Source: Flavivirga abyssicola (GTDB taxonomy: Bacteria > Bacteroidota > Bacteroidia > Flavobacteriales > Flavobacteriaceae). From it: a stretch of DNA of 64,000 nucleotides. Both the position numbers and the translations under genes were made by a program. The notes beneath the pieces are model-generated. The model was not told the DNA's origin, did not search any database, and saw only the letters and a program-made list of their open reading frames with translations. The stretch is from the NCBI RefSeq assembly GCF_030540775.2, contig NZ_CP141266.1, forward strand, positions 1,103,001 through 1,167,000, read 5' to 3'. Shown in pieces: positions 18,801 through 26,449 of the stretch (position 1 is its first letter; every line of letters begins with the position of its first letter).

Positions 18801-19076
18801 ATTAATTGTATTGGAAGCATTAACGGTAACTTCGGTACTTGTATACCCAACAAAACTAAACACAAGGACAGCGCCTTGACTTGCTTTTATTGAATATTTA
18901 CCGTCAAAATCTGAAGACGTTCCAGATGTGGTTCCTTTAACAAGGACTGTTGCCCCAGGAAGCGGCAGACCAGAAATATCGGAGACTGTACCCGATATCG
19001 TTTTTTCTTGTGCAAAAGATAATTGCACGACAAACGCTAGTAATAGCGTTAGTAATCCACTAAACTTTTTTTTCAT
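15882..19076 (-). CDS. SusC/RagA family TonB-linked outer membrane transporter
   Basis: A 1064-residue transporter with a signal peptide (about 1-22, VVQLSFAQ) and a carboxypeptidase-like domain (ISGTVSDISGLPLPGATV, SSDFDGKYSI, VFSFVGY). A TonB-box-like EEVVVTAFG lies at about 103-111. The plug has ISIRGQTTI, PLFIVDGIAYD and VLKSTAAAALYGSRATNGV, and a long beta-barrel ends in NLTF. It pairs with the SusD-like gene 10 nt downstream. Residues 20-100 closely resemble those of the first SusC, suggesting related origin. Upstream there is a structured leader of the same kind as the first susC and then a divergent LytTR two-component operon. Confidence 0.95.
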   Translation of the reverse strand: MKKKFSGLLTLLLAFVVQLSFAQEKTISGTVSDISGLPLPGATVLVKGTTSGTSSDFDGKYSIKASQGAVLVFSFVGYTSTEVTVNASNTINVTLEQDATTLEEVVVTAFGIKRNAKNLGYAVSQVESKEVIENSEPDLLRSLSGKVAGVNVNFSNGVAGASNQISIRGQTTIGGASQPLFIVDGIAYDNRQVSTVELQPPSGFSTGGGGYESGISSLDPNNIETVTVLKSTAAAALYGSRATNGVIVITTKSGSSLNKDANNKLSVNISSGTYFEKIANLPDYQNKYGQGTQFKFNAGSNGSWGPAFDTLETIPVWNSWVTAFPDVYGPGLIETLPYEAQPNNVEDLFETGVVLDNSVTASSSSEKGSFSVTLSDLQQKGYMPFNTYERTSFSAGGNFKLPNNITVGGSVAYSDTDQVGGFFGNQQFAGSSSSFARSLWLGRAWDLSIPFTNPTTGGSVIPNTGWDHPLWSWKNDQIITNTNRVVTNLNIGVPINDHISASFRVGYNKYNLNRREIRHPASIASALTGGTLITDSAVNEDLESTLLLNFNYDLTDDIGLSAIAGLNTYQNTFKRDANLGTTFISPNIYTLANTITTSNLDDSYERKRNVGVFADLTLSYKDFLFLNGTGRNDWSSTLPLDNRSYFYPSASLSLIVTEAFKLDSNVLTFAKLRGGWASVGNDAAAEFLNTTFALGVPFAAIPVVGNRVGLGDQEITPEFTDEIEIGADLEFFKRRVAVDFTWYKKTTTDLISPVSVPRSSGFTSFNTNIGEMTNTGVEIGLTLVPIQTDNFTWNIFTTFTKNTNEVTELVEGLERIRLDGNQIAYAIKGQPFGVFFGSQHLRDDEGNYIIDQSTGWIFQDPVSDIIGDPTPDFKIGFINTFTYKSFSLRAQIDWREGGDIQSISIGSLLGRGVTRDTEDRERTHVIPGFYGDVNGNYTLDSSGNRIPNTTQIDTNDLYFTGGGPSNTWGINSTDQGTVFDGTVYRLRELSLTYDVPSKWLDKTPFGKVSFSAVGNNLWYFAPNVPRYTNYDPEVTSFGSGRVQGIENSSAPTSKRYGFKINLTF

Positions 19077-19089
19077 TTTATTTATTTTA

Positions 19090-19250
19090 TGAGTTAGTCA
19101 ATGCAGATTGTAAGAAAGGAAGGCAGAAAAGAATATTTTTTAAAGACTAATTCAAAAAAATTACATAAATGAATCCAAAGTTTAGTGCAACTCTGGTTTT
19201 TTGTAAAGCTCTTTTACTGCCTTACCTTTACAATTGCACTAGTAAAAGAA
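19090..19250 (-). promoter_or_regulatory. Structured 5' leader of the second susC (candidate switch RNA)
   Basis: Sense-strand order: a1 CTTTTACT (19248-19241); a2 AAGGCAGTAAAAGA (19223-19210); an 8-bp hairpin CCAGAGTT/AACTTTGG (within 19196-19175); B5' TGAATTAGTC (19154-19145); a3 TCTTTTCTGCCTT (19132-19120); B3' GACTAACTCA (19099-19090). The ATG follows at 19076. a2 pairs either with a1 (CTTTTACT/AGTAAAAG) or with a3 (AAGGCAG/CTGCCTT plus AAAAGA/TCTTTT). The inner half of the a2:a3 helix differs from the first leader (AGTAA/TTACT there) yet stays complementary, which is covariation. B has one A.C mismatch. The element CAATCTGC and an AATTG segment after a1 are conserved in both leaders. Confidence 0.6.
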
Positions 19251-19611
19251 GAACTTTAATAGTGTCTTTTATGTAACTTTGATTTGAAGTAGTTATTTAT
19301 TGAATTTACATGGCTTATTTTGACGGTAAATGATTACATCGCTTATTTAACTTTCCTAAACAATTATTCGACAAAATACATAACTCATTAAAAATCATTA
19401 AATTATACTCAAAAATCAGTGTTATTATCATATTTATAAAATGAAAGTCTACTATTTATGAAACCATTAAAAATTGATTTAAACAGCTTCTTTAATGAAT
19501 TGTAATAAATTTATTATGATTTGAAATTATCATTTTATGCAGTGAACATTATCTGTACATGATTTTAAGTCATTTTTTTATAGTAGTTTTAGGATACCAA
19601 ATTAATCCCCT
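19251..19611. other. Intergenic region between divergent susC leader and LytTR operon
   Basis: About 360 nt of AT-rich DNA that must hold promoters for both directions. GTAAATTC, also present upstream of the first susC leader, recurs here. I see no gene and no confident -7 box. Confidence 0.35.
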
Positions 19612-20394
19612 ATGAGTAATCTTATTAAAGCTTTAATTATTGATGATGAAAGCTTAGCAAGAAAAAGAATCTCAAATTTGTTAAGTGATATAAAAGAAAT
19701 TGAAGTACTTGAAGAGTGTAGTTCTGGTAAAGAGGCTATAAACGCCATCTCTAATAAAAAACCTGACTTAATATTTCTTGATATTCAAATAACGGATATG
19801 ACAGGGTTTGATGTTTTAAAACAAATAGATCCCTTAACCAGACCCTTAATCATTTTTATTACTGCTTTTGATGAATTTGCTCTTAAAGCTTTTGATTTTT
19901 TTGCTTTTGACTATTTATTGAAGCCTTTTAAAGATGAACGCTTTTTTCAATCTACAAATAAGGTCATTGAGTTACTTACTTCTAACAAATCGAATATATT
20001 AAATAGAAAAATAAGTGATTTGCTCCGTTATATTGAAAATCCTAACGAAGATTTTCCAGAAACTAAAAAAACCAAACTGGCCATAAGAGCTAACGGCAAA
20101 ATTTCTTTTATTGAAAAAAATAATATTAAGTACATACAAGCTTCAGGATATTATGCTGAGATTTTTACTGAACACAAAAAATTTCTTTTAAGAGAATCCC
20201 TAAACTCTTTATTAGATCAATTAAAACCTTATAATTTTGCCAGAATTCACAGATCTACAATTATAAACACTTCCTTTATTTCTGAAGTGCTATACTCAAA
20301 CTATGGTGAAATTGATGTAAAAATGCAGGATGAAAAATTATTTAGAATTAGTAAGACTTATAAAAAAGAGTTTCAGAAAAAAATGGGGATTTAA
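19612..20394 (+). CDS. LytTR-family response regulator
   Basis: A 260-residue two-component regulator. The receiver domain (about 4-120) has the acidic pocket IIDDESLARKR, the phosphoacceptor D57 in LIFLDIQITDMTGFD, ITAFDEFALKAFDF and the lysine of DYLLKPFKDERF. The LytTR DNA-binding domain (about 155-258) shows IKYIQASGYYAEIFTE, FARIHRSTIINTSFI and the C-terminal ISKTYKKEFQKKMG. Two paralogous LytS-type kinases follow at once: the first starts 3 nt after its stop, the second 132 nt after that. It lies divergent to the second susC operon, which is a plausible target, though LytTR regulators also control envelope and exopolysaccharide genes. Confidence 0.92.
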   Translation: MSNLIKALIIDDESLARKRISNLLSDIKEIEVLEECSSGKEAINAISNKKPDLIFLDIQITDMTGFDVLKQIDPLTRPLIIFITAFDEFALKAFDFFAFDYLLKPFKDERFFQSTNKVIELLTSNKSNILNRKISDLLRYIENPNEDFPETKKTKLAIRANGKISFIEKNNIKYIQASGYYAEIFTEHKKFLLRESLNSLLDQLKPYNFARIHRSTIINTSFISEVLYSNYGEIDVKMQDEKLFRISKTYKKEFQKKMGI

Positions 20395-20397
20395 TTT

Positions 20398-21513
20398 ATG
20401 ATTAAAAGGGTAAAACCATATTTAGATTTAAAACTTATAGGCATTTTATCTTTGTTCTATTTCATATTTGTAGTTATTTATGCTTCTAAGAATGCTTATT
20501 TAAGAATCTATTCTAAAAGACAGGTGGATTGGGGTGAATTTATTTTTGCAAATTTATTAGACTGGGCAATTATCGTCATTTTTATGATGTTTATAGCTTT
20601 TACTACCAAACTTTTGATGCAGAAAAAGACAAAATTAGTTTATATTATATCTATACATTTATTTTTCTCATTTTTTATTGGTGCTTTTACAATTGGCTTG
20701 TCACAAATTGTGGAACAACTTAAAAGCCCCTGGCCAATGAAAGAAAACTCTATCGCCAGTTTATTTACATCTTATATAAGACTTATAGATTTACATTTCT
20801 TAATTTATATGTCCTTAGTAACCATGATTTATATGTATTATTATTTTCAAAAAATTCAAGAAAGTAAAATACAAACCATAAAACTACAAGATCAACTTTC
20901 AAAAACGCATTTAAAGTTTTTACAGACTCAAATGCACCCACATTTTTTATTCAATACTTTAAATGGGATCCACTCCTTAATGGACATAAACATTGCAAAA
21001 TCTAAAAGCATGGTAGTCGATCTAAGTGATTTACTAAGAAATGTTTTAGAAAAAAAAGATCAAAACCTCATTGAATTACAAGAAGAATTAGAAATACTTA
21101 AAAAATATATTCACATTAAAAAGGCTCGTTTCTCTGATCAATTAAATATTCACCTTAATATTGAAGAGGGCTTAGAAAATGTTTTGGTGCCAAATATGTT
21201 ATTACAACCCATTGTAGAAAACTCTACAAAACATGGTTATGATAAAGAACATTTATCACTCGACATAACTATAAACATTTTTAGAAAAAATGATAAGCTT
21301 ATAGTGAAGATTAAAAATAATGGTAAAGAATTGAAAGATAAACTTTCTGTTCTATTAAAAAAAGGGACTGGTCTTAATAACATAAAAGAAAGACTAGACT
21401 CTCTTTATAACAATAATTATAAGTTAAAAATTTATAACAAATCAAATAGTGTAATTACTGAAGTAAATATCCCGATTAAATTGTCTATATCCCAAATCGA
21501 AAAAGGTTTTTAA
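20398..21513 (+). CDS. LytS-type sensor histidine kinase, paralogue 1
   Basis: A 371-residue kinase of the His_kinase (LytS/YehU) type. Four membrane helices lie within the first 150 residues (about 13-29, 53-72, 80-100 and 130-150), with no large extracytoplasmic domain. A coiled-coil linker (KIQESKIQTIKLQDQL) leads to the phosphorylation motif QTQMHPHFLFNTLNGIHSLM with the His of HPHF at about 182. The ATPase N-box is VPNMLLQPIVENSTKHGY and the glycine loop is GTGLNNIKERL. It probably phosphorylates the LytTR regulator encoded 3 nt upstream. The C-terminal SISQIEKGF is shared with its paralogue. Confidence 0.9.
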   Translation: MIKRVKPYLDLKLIGILSLFYFIFVVIYASKNAYLRIYSKRQVDWGEFIFANLLDWAIIVIFMMFIAFTTKLLMQKKTKLVYIISIHLFFSFFIGAFTIGLSQIVEQLKSPWPMKENSIASLFTSYIRLIDLHFLIYMSLVTMIYMYYYFQKIQESKIQTIKLQDQLSKTHLKFLQTQMHPHFLFNTLNGIHSLMDINIAKSKSMVVDLSDLLRNVLEKKDQNLIELQEELEILKKYIHIKKARFSDQLNIHLNIEEGLENVLVPNMLLQPIVENSTKHGYDKEHLSLDITINIFRKNDKLIVKIKNNGKELKDKLSVLLKKGTGLNNIKERLDSLYNNNYKLKIYNKSNSVITEVNIPIKLSISQIEKGF

Positions 21514-21645
21514 GACGCCCTTTTCTAGATATTGTATAAGTCATTTAATTCAATTTAAATTTAATTCTCTCATATTTTTATAAAGTATATTTAAGTAATT
21601 TATTTGTATGGTGTTCATTTATATTATAATCAAATGTTTTAAATC

Positions 21646-22770
21646 ATGATAGGTTTTTTTAAAAAATACACCGATTTAAAACTCATTTTAATAATAGTAA
21701 TAGTACAGTTAACCCTAAATTTATATGATGTATTTCAACGCTCGTTTATTACAAAAAAAGGAGTTCTTAATTTAAACTATGATCTACAAGGTGAAGAAAT
21801 ATTTGGCAAATTAGCGGAATTTACAGGCGTAATTATCTACATGGTTATTGTATCTGTCATTGTCAACTTTTTTATAAAAAAAAGGACCTCGATTTGGATT
21901 GTCTCTACATTTCATTTAATAATCCCTATCACGTTACCTCAGTTTACCTGGACAATTTACCATATTCCAGAAATTATAAGAGAGAAAAGCTTAAAGTCTC
22001 TTGAGTTTACCGATTTTTATATTTCTAGATATGTTTTACATATTAGGTATTATTATACCTTATACTTTCTTATTCTGGGGATTATATATCTGTACTTCTA
22101 TTTCAAAAAAATTCAAGAAAACAAAATCCAGACCGCCCGTTTACAGGCTCAACTTTCTGATACAAAATTAAAATTTTTGCAATCTCAAATCCACCCACAC
22201 TTCCTTTTCAATACTTTAAATAGTGTCTATTCCCTAATGGATATTGACGCTTCAAAATCGAAAGATATGGTTATAAGTTTAAGTGATTTGTTAAGAACTG
22301 TTTTAGACAAAAAAGACCAGAATCTCATAGAATTTCAGGAGGAATTATTCATTCTTAAAAAATACATTCATATTAATGAAATGAGGTTTTCAGATAACTT
22401 AAAATTTCATATAAATATTGAAACTGGGTTAGATAATATTTTAATTCCGAATATGTTAATTCAACCTATAATAGAAAACGCCATAAAGCATGGATATAGT
22501 GAAGAGCATGTAACATTAGATGTATTTGTAAACATTTACAAAAAACTCGATGCCTTGTTTATTATAATAGAAAATAACGGGGAAAAACTCGATAGTAATC
22601 TATCGAGTTTATTAAAAAAAGGACATGGGTTATCCAATATTAAAGATCGATTGCAAACACTTTACGAAGAAAACCATCAATTCGAAATGTTTAACAAAAA
22701 CAATCATGTTGTTACTTCAATAACATTTCCTGTACAGCTATCAATATCGAAAATTGAAAACGATATTTAA
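21646..22770 (+). CDS. LytS-type sensor histidine kinase, paralogue 2
   Basis: A 374-residue tandem paralogue of the kinase just upstream, with the same plan: four N-terminal membrane helices, the linker KIQENKIQTARLQAQL, and the phosphorylation motif QSQIHPHFLFNTLNSVYSLM (His of HPHF about 185). The N-box is IPNMLIQPIIENAIKHGY and the glycine loop GHGLSNIKDRL. The catalytic half is much closer to paralogue 1 than the membrane half, as expected if the sensing region diverged after duplication. No second response regulator is present, so both kinases probably converge on the LytTR regulator at 19612. The 3' end overlaps the convergent galE stop by 4 nt. Confidence 0.9.
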   Translation: MIGFFKKYTDLKLILIIVIVQLTLNLYDVFQRSFITKKGVLNLNYDLQGEEIFGKLAEFTGVIIYMVIVSVIVNFFIKKRTSIWIVSTFHLIIPITLPQFTWTIYHIPEIIREKSLKSLEFTDFYISRYVLHIRYYYTLYFLILGIIYLYFYFKKIQENKIQTARLQAQLSDTKLKFLQSQIHPHFLFNTLNSVYSLMDIDASKSKDMVISLSDLLRTVLDKKDQNLIEFQEELFILKKYIHINEMRFSDNLKFHINIETGLDNILIPNMLIQPIIENAIKHGYSEEHVTLDVFVNIYKKLDALFIIIENNGEKLDSNLSSLLKKGHGLSNIKDRLQTLYEENHQFEMFNKNNHVVTSITFPVQLSISKIENDI

Positions 22771-23789
22771 TTTTCTCTAACTTTTTGCTCCCATTGCCAA
22801 GCAGAACGCATAGCATCATCTAAAGATAATTCGGTTTTCCATCCTAATTCATCATTAGCTTTATTGGTATCTGCATAGGCTGAGATTATATCTCCTTCTC
22901 TTCTACCTACGATTTTATAGTTTAGTTTTACTCCAGAAACACGCTCAAAAGACTCTACTACTTCTAATACAGAACTCCCTTTTCCAGTTCCTAAATTAAA
23001 TGTTTCGTAATTAGATTTGTTCTTGTTTTGAAGTAAGCGTCCTAATGCAACTACATGTGCTTTTGCTAAATCAACTACATGAATATAATCTCGAATACAG
23101 GTCCCATCTGGTGTTGGGTAATCATCTCCAAATACAGATAATTCCTGACGTAACCCAATCGCTGTTTGCGTAATAAAAGGCACTAAATTTTGAGGCACCC
23201 CAATTGGAAGTTCTCCAATATTCACAGATTCATGTGCTCCCACTGGGTTAAAATAACGTAAGGCAATCGCTTTTAAATTTGGTGACACTTTACAAGTATC
23301 ATTAATTATTTCTTCTCCTATTTGTTTTGTGTTTCCATAAGGAGACTCTGCTTGCTTCACAGGGGCATTTTCGGTAATTGGTAACTCATCGGCTTGTCCA
23401 TAAACCGTACAAGATGAACTAAAAATAAATCCAGCAGAAGGTAATTTTTTTAATTCTTTAAGGATGTAAACTAATGTACTGATATTGTTCTCATAGTATA
23501 ACAATGGTTCTTTTACACTTTCACCTACAGCTTTACTTGCAGCAAAATGAATCACCCCTTTTATATCATTATGCTTCTTAAAAAAACGTTCTACTTTCTC
23601 TTTTTCTTTAAGATCTAACTTTTCAAAAATAGGCGTTTTACCAGTTATTGCAGTTATTCCATCTAGCACTTTTTCCGAAGAATTTGATAAATCGTCAATG
23701 ATAACAACTTCGTAACCTTCATTCTGTAATTCAACAACGGTATGTGATCCTATAAAACCTAATCCGCCAGTAACTAATATTTTATCCAT
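22767..23789 (-). CDS. galE: UDP-glucose 4-epimerase
   Basis: A 340-residue extended short-chain dehydrogenase that interconverts UDP-glucose and UDP-galactose using bound NAD. The glycine motif TGGLGFIGSHT lies at about 7-17, HFAASKAVGESV follows, the catalytic Ser lies in FSSSCTVYG (about 124-126), and YGNTK gives Tyr about 151 and Lys about 155, positions nearly equal to E. coli GalE. RYFNPVGAHES and GTCIRDYIHVVDLA are family signatures. Its ATG lies inside the end of the upstream DegT aminotransferase gene (8-nt overlap), so the two are one operon, probably for nucleotide-sugar supply to surface polysaccharide. Its stop overlaps the convergent kinase gene. Confidence 0.96.
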   Translation of the reverse strand: MDKILVTGGLGFIGSHTVVELQNEGYEVVIIDDLSNSSEKVLDGITAITGKTPIFEKLDLKEKEKVERFFKKHNDIKGVIHFAASKAVGESVKEPLLYYENNISTLVYILKELKKLPSAGFIFSSSCTVYGQADELPITENAPVKQAESPYGNTKQIGEEIINDTCKVSPNLKAIALRYFNPVGAHESVNIGELPIGVPQNLVPFITQTAIGLRQELSVFGDDYPTPDGTCIRDYIHVVDLAKAHVVALGRLLQNKNKSNYETFNLGTGKGSSVLEVVESFERVSGVKLNYKIVGRREGDIISAYADTNKANDELGWKTELSLDDAMRSAWQWEQKVREN

Positions 23790-24939
23790 TTATAAATTTA
23801 ATAATTGTTGATGTAATATATGCTATTTGTTCGTCGTCCAATTCGGTATGCATTGGTAACGAAATAACTTCTTTAACTAATTGATTTGTGACTTTAAAAT
23901 CATCTTCATTATATCTTTCATCTGTGTATGCTTTTTGATTATGAAGTGGTATTGGATAATACACCCCACAAGGTATATTATGCTCGTTTAAATATTTTAC
24001 CAAAGCATCTCTATCAATTCCTTTTATTTTGAGTGTATATTGATGAAAAACATGACAATCGCATGAAGTATCGCAAATCTCTGAACAGCCATTCGATATT
24101 TTTGGAACCATAATATTTTCATAGCCTTCAAATGCTTTACTATATTTTTTAGCAGCATTTTGTCGTGCTTTGTTATAACTATCCAAATTTGGTAATTTAG
24201 CATCTAAAACTGCGGCTTGAATACTGTCTAAACGTGAATTCACGCCTACCACATCATGGTGGTAACGCTCATACATCCCATGATTTACAATACCTCTAAT
24301 GGTATGAGCTAAATCGTCATCATTTGTAAAAATAGCACCTCCATCTCCATAGCATCCTAAATTTTTAGATGGGAAAAAGGACGTAGAAGCTACATGACCA
24401 ATAGCTCCCGCTTTGATTTTATTACCATTTTTATATGTATAAGATGCCCCTATAGCTTGTGCATTGTCTTCTATTACGAATAAATTATGCGTTTGGGCAA
24501 TCTCCATAATCGCTTCCATATTAGCACACTGACCAAATAAATGCACAGGCACAATGGCCTTCGTTTTTGGTGTAATGGCTTTTTTTATAGCCTCAATATT
24601 TATATTAAAGTCATCTTCATTAACATCTACCAAAACCGGTGTTAATTGTAATAATGCTATCACCTCTACAGTGGCAGCAAAAGTAAAATCAGCAGTAATT
24701 ACCTCATCGCCTGGCTTTAAGCCCAACCCCATCATGGCTATTTGCAATGCATCGGTGCCATTAGCACAAGGAATAACATGCTTAACTCCTAAATACTGCT
24801 CTAAATTCTTTTGAAACTCGTGAACTTTAGGTCCATTTATGAATGAGGTGTTCTCTATAACTTCTTGAATAGAATGATTAACGACATCTTTTATGCCATT
24901 ATACTGACCTTTAAGGTCAACCATTTGAATTTTCTTCAT
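23782..24939 (-). CDS. DegT/DnrJ/EryC1/StrS family sugar aminotransferase
   Basis: A 385-residue PLP enzyme of the sugar-aminotransferase family that aminates keto nucleotide-sugars. Visible blocks are CANGTDALQIAMMGLGLKPG (about 58-77), DEVITADFTFAATVEV, VPVHLFGQCA, IEDNAQAIGA (PLP-contacting Asp) and the PLP lysine in STSFFPSKNLGCYGDGGA at about K192. NHGMYERYHHDVVGVNSRLD and the C-terminal ISLPMHTEL are also typical. An insertion near 285-295 carries a C-x3-C-x3-C-x-C cluster just before HQYTLK, which is unusual. It overlaps galE by 8 nt. The substrate is probably a UDP- or dTDP-keto sugar of surface glycan synthesis, but the sequence does not identify it. Confidence 0.9.
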   Translation of the reverse strand: MKKIQMVDLKGQYNGIKDVVNHSIQEVIENTSFINGPKVHEFQKNLEQYLGVKHVIPCANGTDALQIAMMGLGLKPGDEVITADFTFAATVEVIALLQLTPVLVDVNEDDFNINIEAIKKAITPKTKAIVPVHLFGQCANMEAIMEIAQTHNLFVIEDNAQAIGASYTYKNGNKIKAGAIGHVASTSFFPSKNLGCYGDGGAIFTNDDDLAHTIRGIVNHGMYERYHHDVVGVNSRLDSIQAAVLDAKLPNLDSYNKARQNAAKKYSKAFEGYENIMVPKISNGCSEICDTSCDCHVFHQYTLKIKGIDRDALVKYLNEHNIPCGVYYPIPLHNQKAYTDERYNEDDFKVTNQLVKEVISLPMHTELDDEQIAYITSTIIKFING

Positions 24940-25068
24940 CTAGAAAAATTAAGACTAATTTTAATGAATACCCAATCGTGGGTTAACAGTATACAAAATT
25001 ACAAAATTCCTTTACGCTAACCAATGAATTTGTTTCAAAGAAATGTATTTTAGCACCAAAGAAAAGAA

Positions 25069-26304
25069 TTGAGTTTTATTTACAACATAGGCATTGGCAT
25101 CTTGCGTTTTGGATTAAAATGCGCCTCCTTATTTAATGAAAAAATCAAAAAAGGAGTTGTTGGTCGTCAAAACAGTTTTAAAGTTCTTAAAAACCATTTA
25201 AATTCCGGTGACAAAACGTTATGGTTTCACTGTGCTTCTTTAGGTGAGTATGAGCAGGGGCTTCCTGTTTTTAAAGAATTAAGAAAACGTTATAAACAAC
25301 ACAAAATTGTTCTTAGTTTTTTCTCTCCTTCTGGTTACGAGATTCGCAAAAACTCACCAATAGCAGATATTGTTGTTTATTTACCATTAGACAGTAAAAA
25401 GCTTTCAAAACGATTTGTAAATCTTCTTAATCCTGAACTTAGTGTTTTTGTTAAGTACGATATTTGGCCTAATTTTTTAAATGAATTAAAAAGAAAAAAG
25501 TGCCGCGCTATTTTAATTTCAGCTGCCTTTAGAAAAAATCAACCTTATTTTAAATTCTATGGTAAAGCATTAAGGCGTGCTTTATTTACTTTCGAACATA
25601 TTTTCACCCAGAATGACGTTTCAAAAGCATTGCTGAAATCGATAAACTATAACGATGTGACTGTTAGTGGGGATACTCGTTTCGATCGTGTTTTTAGTCA
25701 ATTAGAATTAAACAACGACTTACCTTTTATTGAAACTTTTAAAGACGATAAATTATGTGTAGTTGCAGGTAGTACATGGCCTGAAGACGAAAACTTACTG
25801 ATTGACTATATTAATTCCAGCAATCATAAAAACGTAAAATTTATTATTGCGCCCCATAACATAAAGCCTTCTCAAATAAATAATATCCAGGAAAAGCTAA
25901 ACGTTACATCTGTTCTATATTCTAAAAAGGACGACAAACAACTAGCCAGTGCTCAGGTTTTTATAATAGACACTATTGGAATACTTTCCAAAGTCTATAG
26001 CTATGCAAATATTGCCTATGTAGGCGGTGCTATGGGACATACTGGCTTACATAACACTCTAGAACCTGCTGTATTTGGAGTACCCATTATTATTGGCCCT
26101 AATCATCAAAAATTTCCAGAGGCTAATGCCATGATAAATATCAATGGTATGTTCTCTATTTCGAATCAAGAATCGTTTAATACTATTTTAAACGAATTGA
26201 TTCAAAACAAGGAAAAACGTTTGTCTTGTGGGAAAAATTGTAGCGATTATATTCAAAAAAATAAAGGTGCCGTCATCCAAATAATAGATTATCTGCGTAT
26301 ATAG
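25069..26304 (+). CDS. waaA: 3-deoxy-D-manno-octulosonic acid (Kdo) transferase
   Basis: A 411-residue GT-B glycosyltransferase that adds Kdo to lipid A precursor at the inner membrane (also called kdtA). It has an N-terminal hydrophobic anchor (YNIGIGILRFGLK). WFHCASLGEYEQGLPVF places the predicted catalytic base at about E60, and FFSPSGYEIRKN, DIWPNFLNEL and ISAAFRKNQPYF follow. The C-terminal domain has VAGSTWPEDE, FIIAPHN, AYVGGAMGHTGLHNTLEPA and GVPIIIGPNHQKFPEA. The start is TTG at 25069. The only nearby ATG (25043) is out of frame and stops at once, and homology begins right after the TTG. A TATTTTAG box at 25046 resembles a -7 element. It is divergent to the DegT/galE operon, consistent with an envelope-sugar neighbourhood. 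Confidence 0.92.
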   Translation: MSFIYNIGIGILRFGLKCASLFNEKIKKGVVGRQNSFKVLKNHLNSGDKTLWFHCASLGEYEQGLPVFKELRKRYKQHKIVLSFFSPSGYEIRKNSPIADIVVYLPLDSKKLSKRFVNLLNPELSVFVKYDIWPNFLNELKRKKCRAILISAAFRKNQPYFKFYGKALRRALFTFEHIFTQNDVSKALLKSINYNDVTVSGDTRFDRVFSQLELNNDLPFIETFKDDKLCVVAGSTWPEDENLLIDYINSSNHKNVKFIIAPHNIKPSQINNIQEKLNVTSVLYSKKDDKQLASAQVFIIDTIGILSKVYSYANIAYVGGAMGHTGLHNTLEPAVFGVPIIIGPNHQKFPEANAMININGMFSISNQESFNTILNELIQNKEKRLSCGKNCSDYIQKNKGAVIQIIDYLRI

Positions 26305-26449
26305 TGTATTTCGTAGAATAATTGTTAAAAAAATTAACATAATATTCTTAGAATATACTAAAAGTTATTAAATTCGTGACTAACGTTTTAATACCTGATT
26401 AGTAATCAGTATTTTAACACTCAAATAATTAACACTAAAACAAAGAACA

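Noticed and set aside
19350-19440. Possible remnant of an AraC gene end upstream of the second susC leader (reads KVK-stop like the gene at 11083)
   Set aside because: Only a few codons match, and in-frame stops occur immediately upstream. Similarity is too short to claim.
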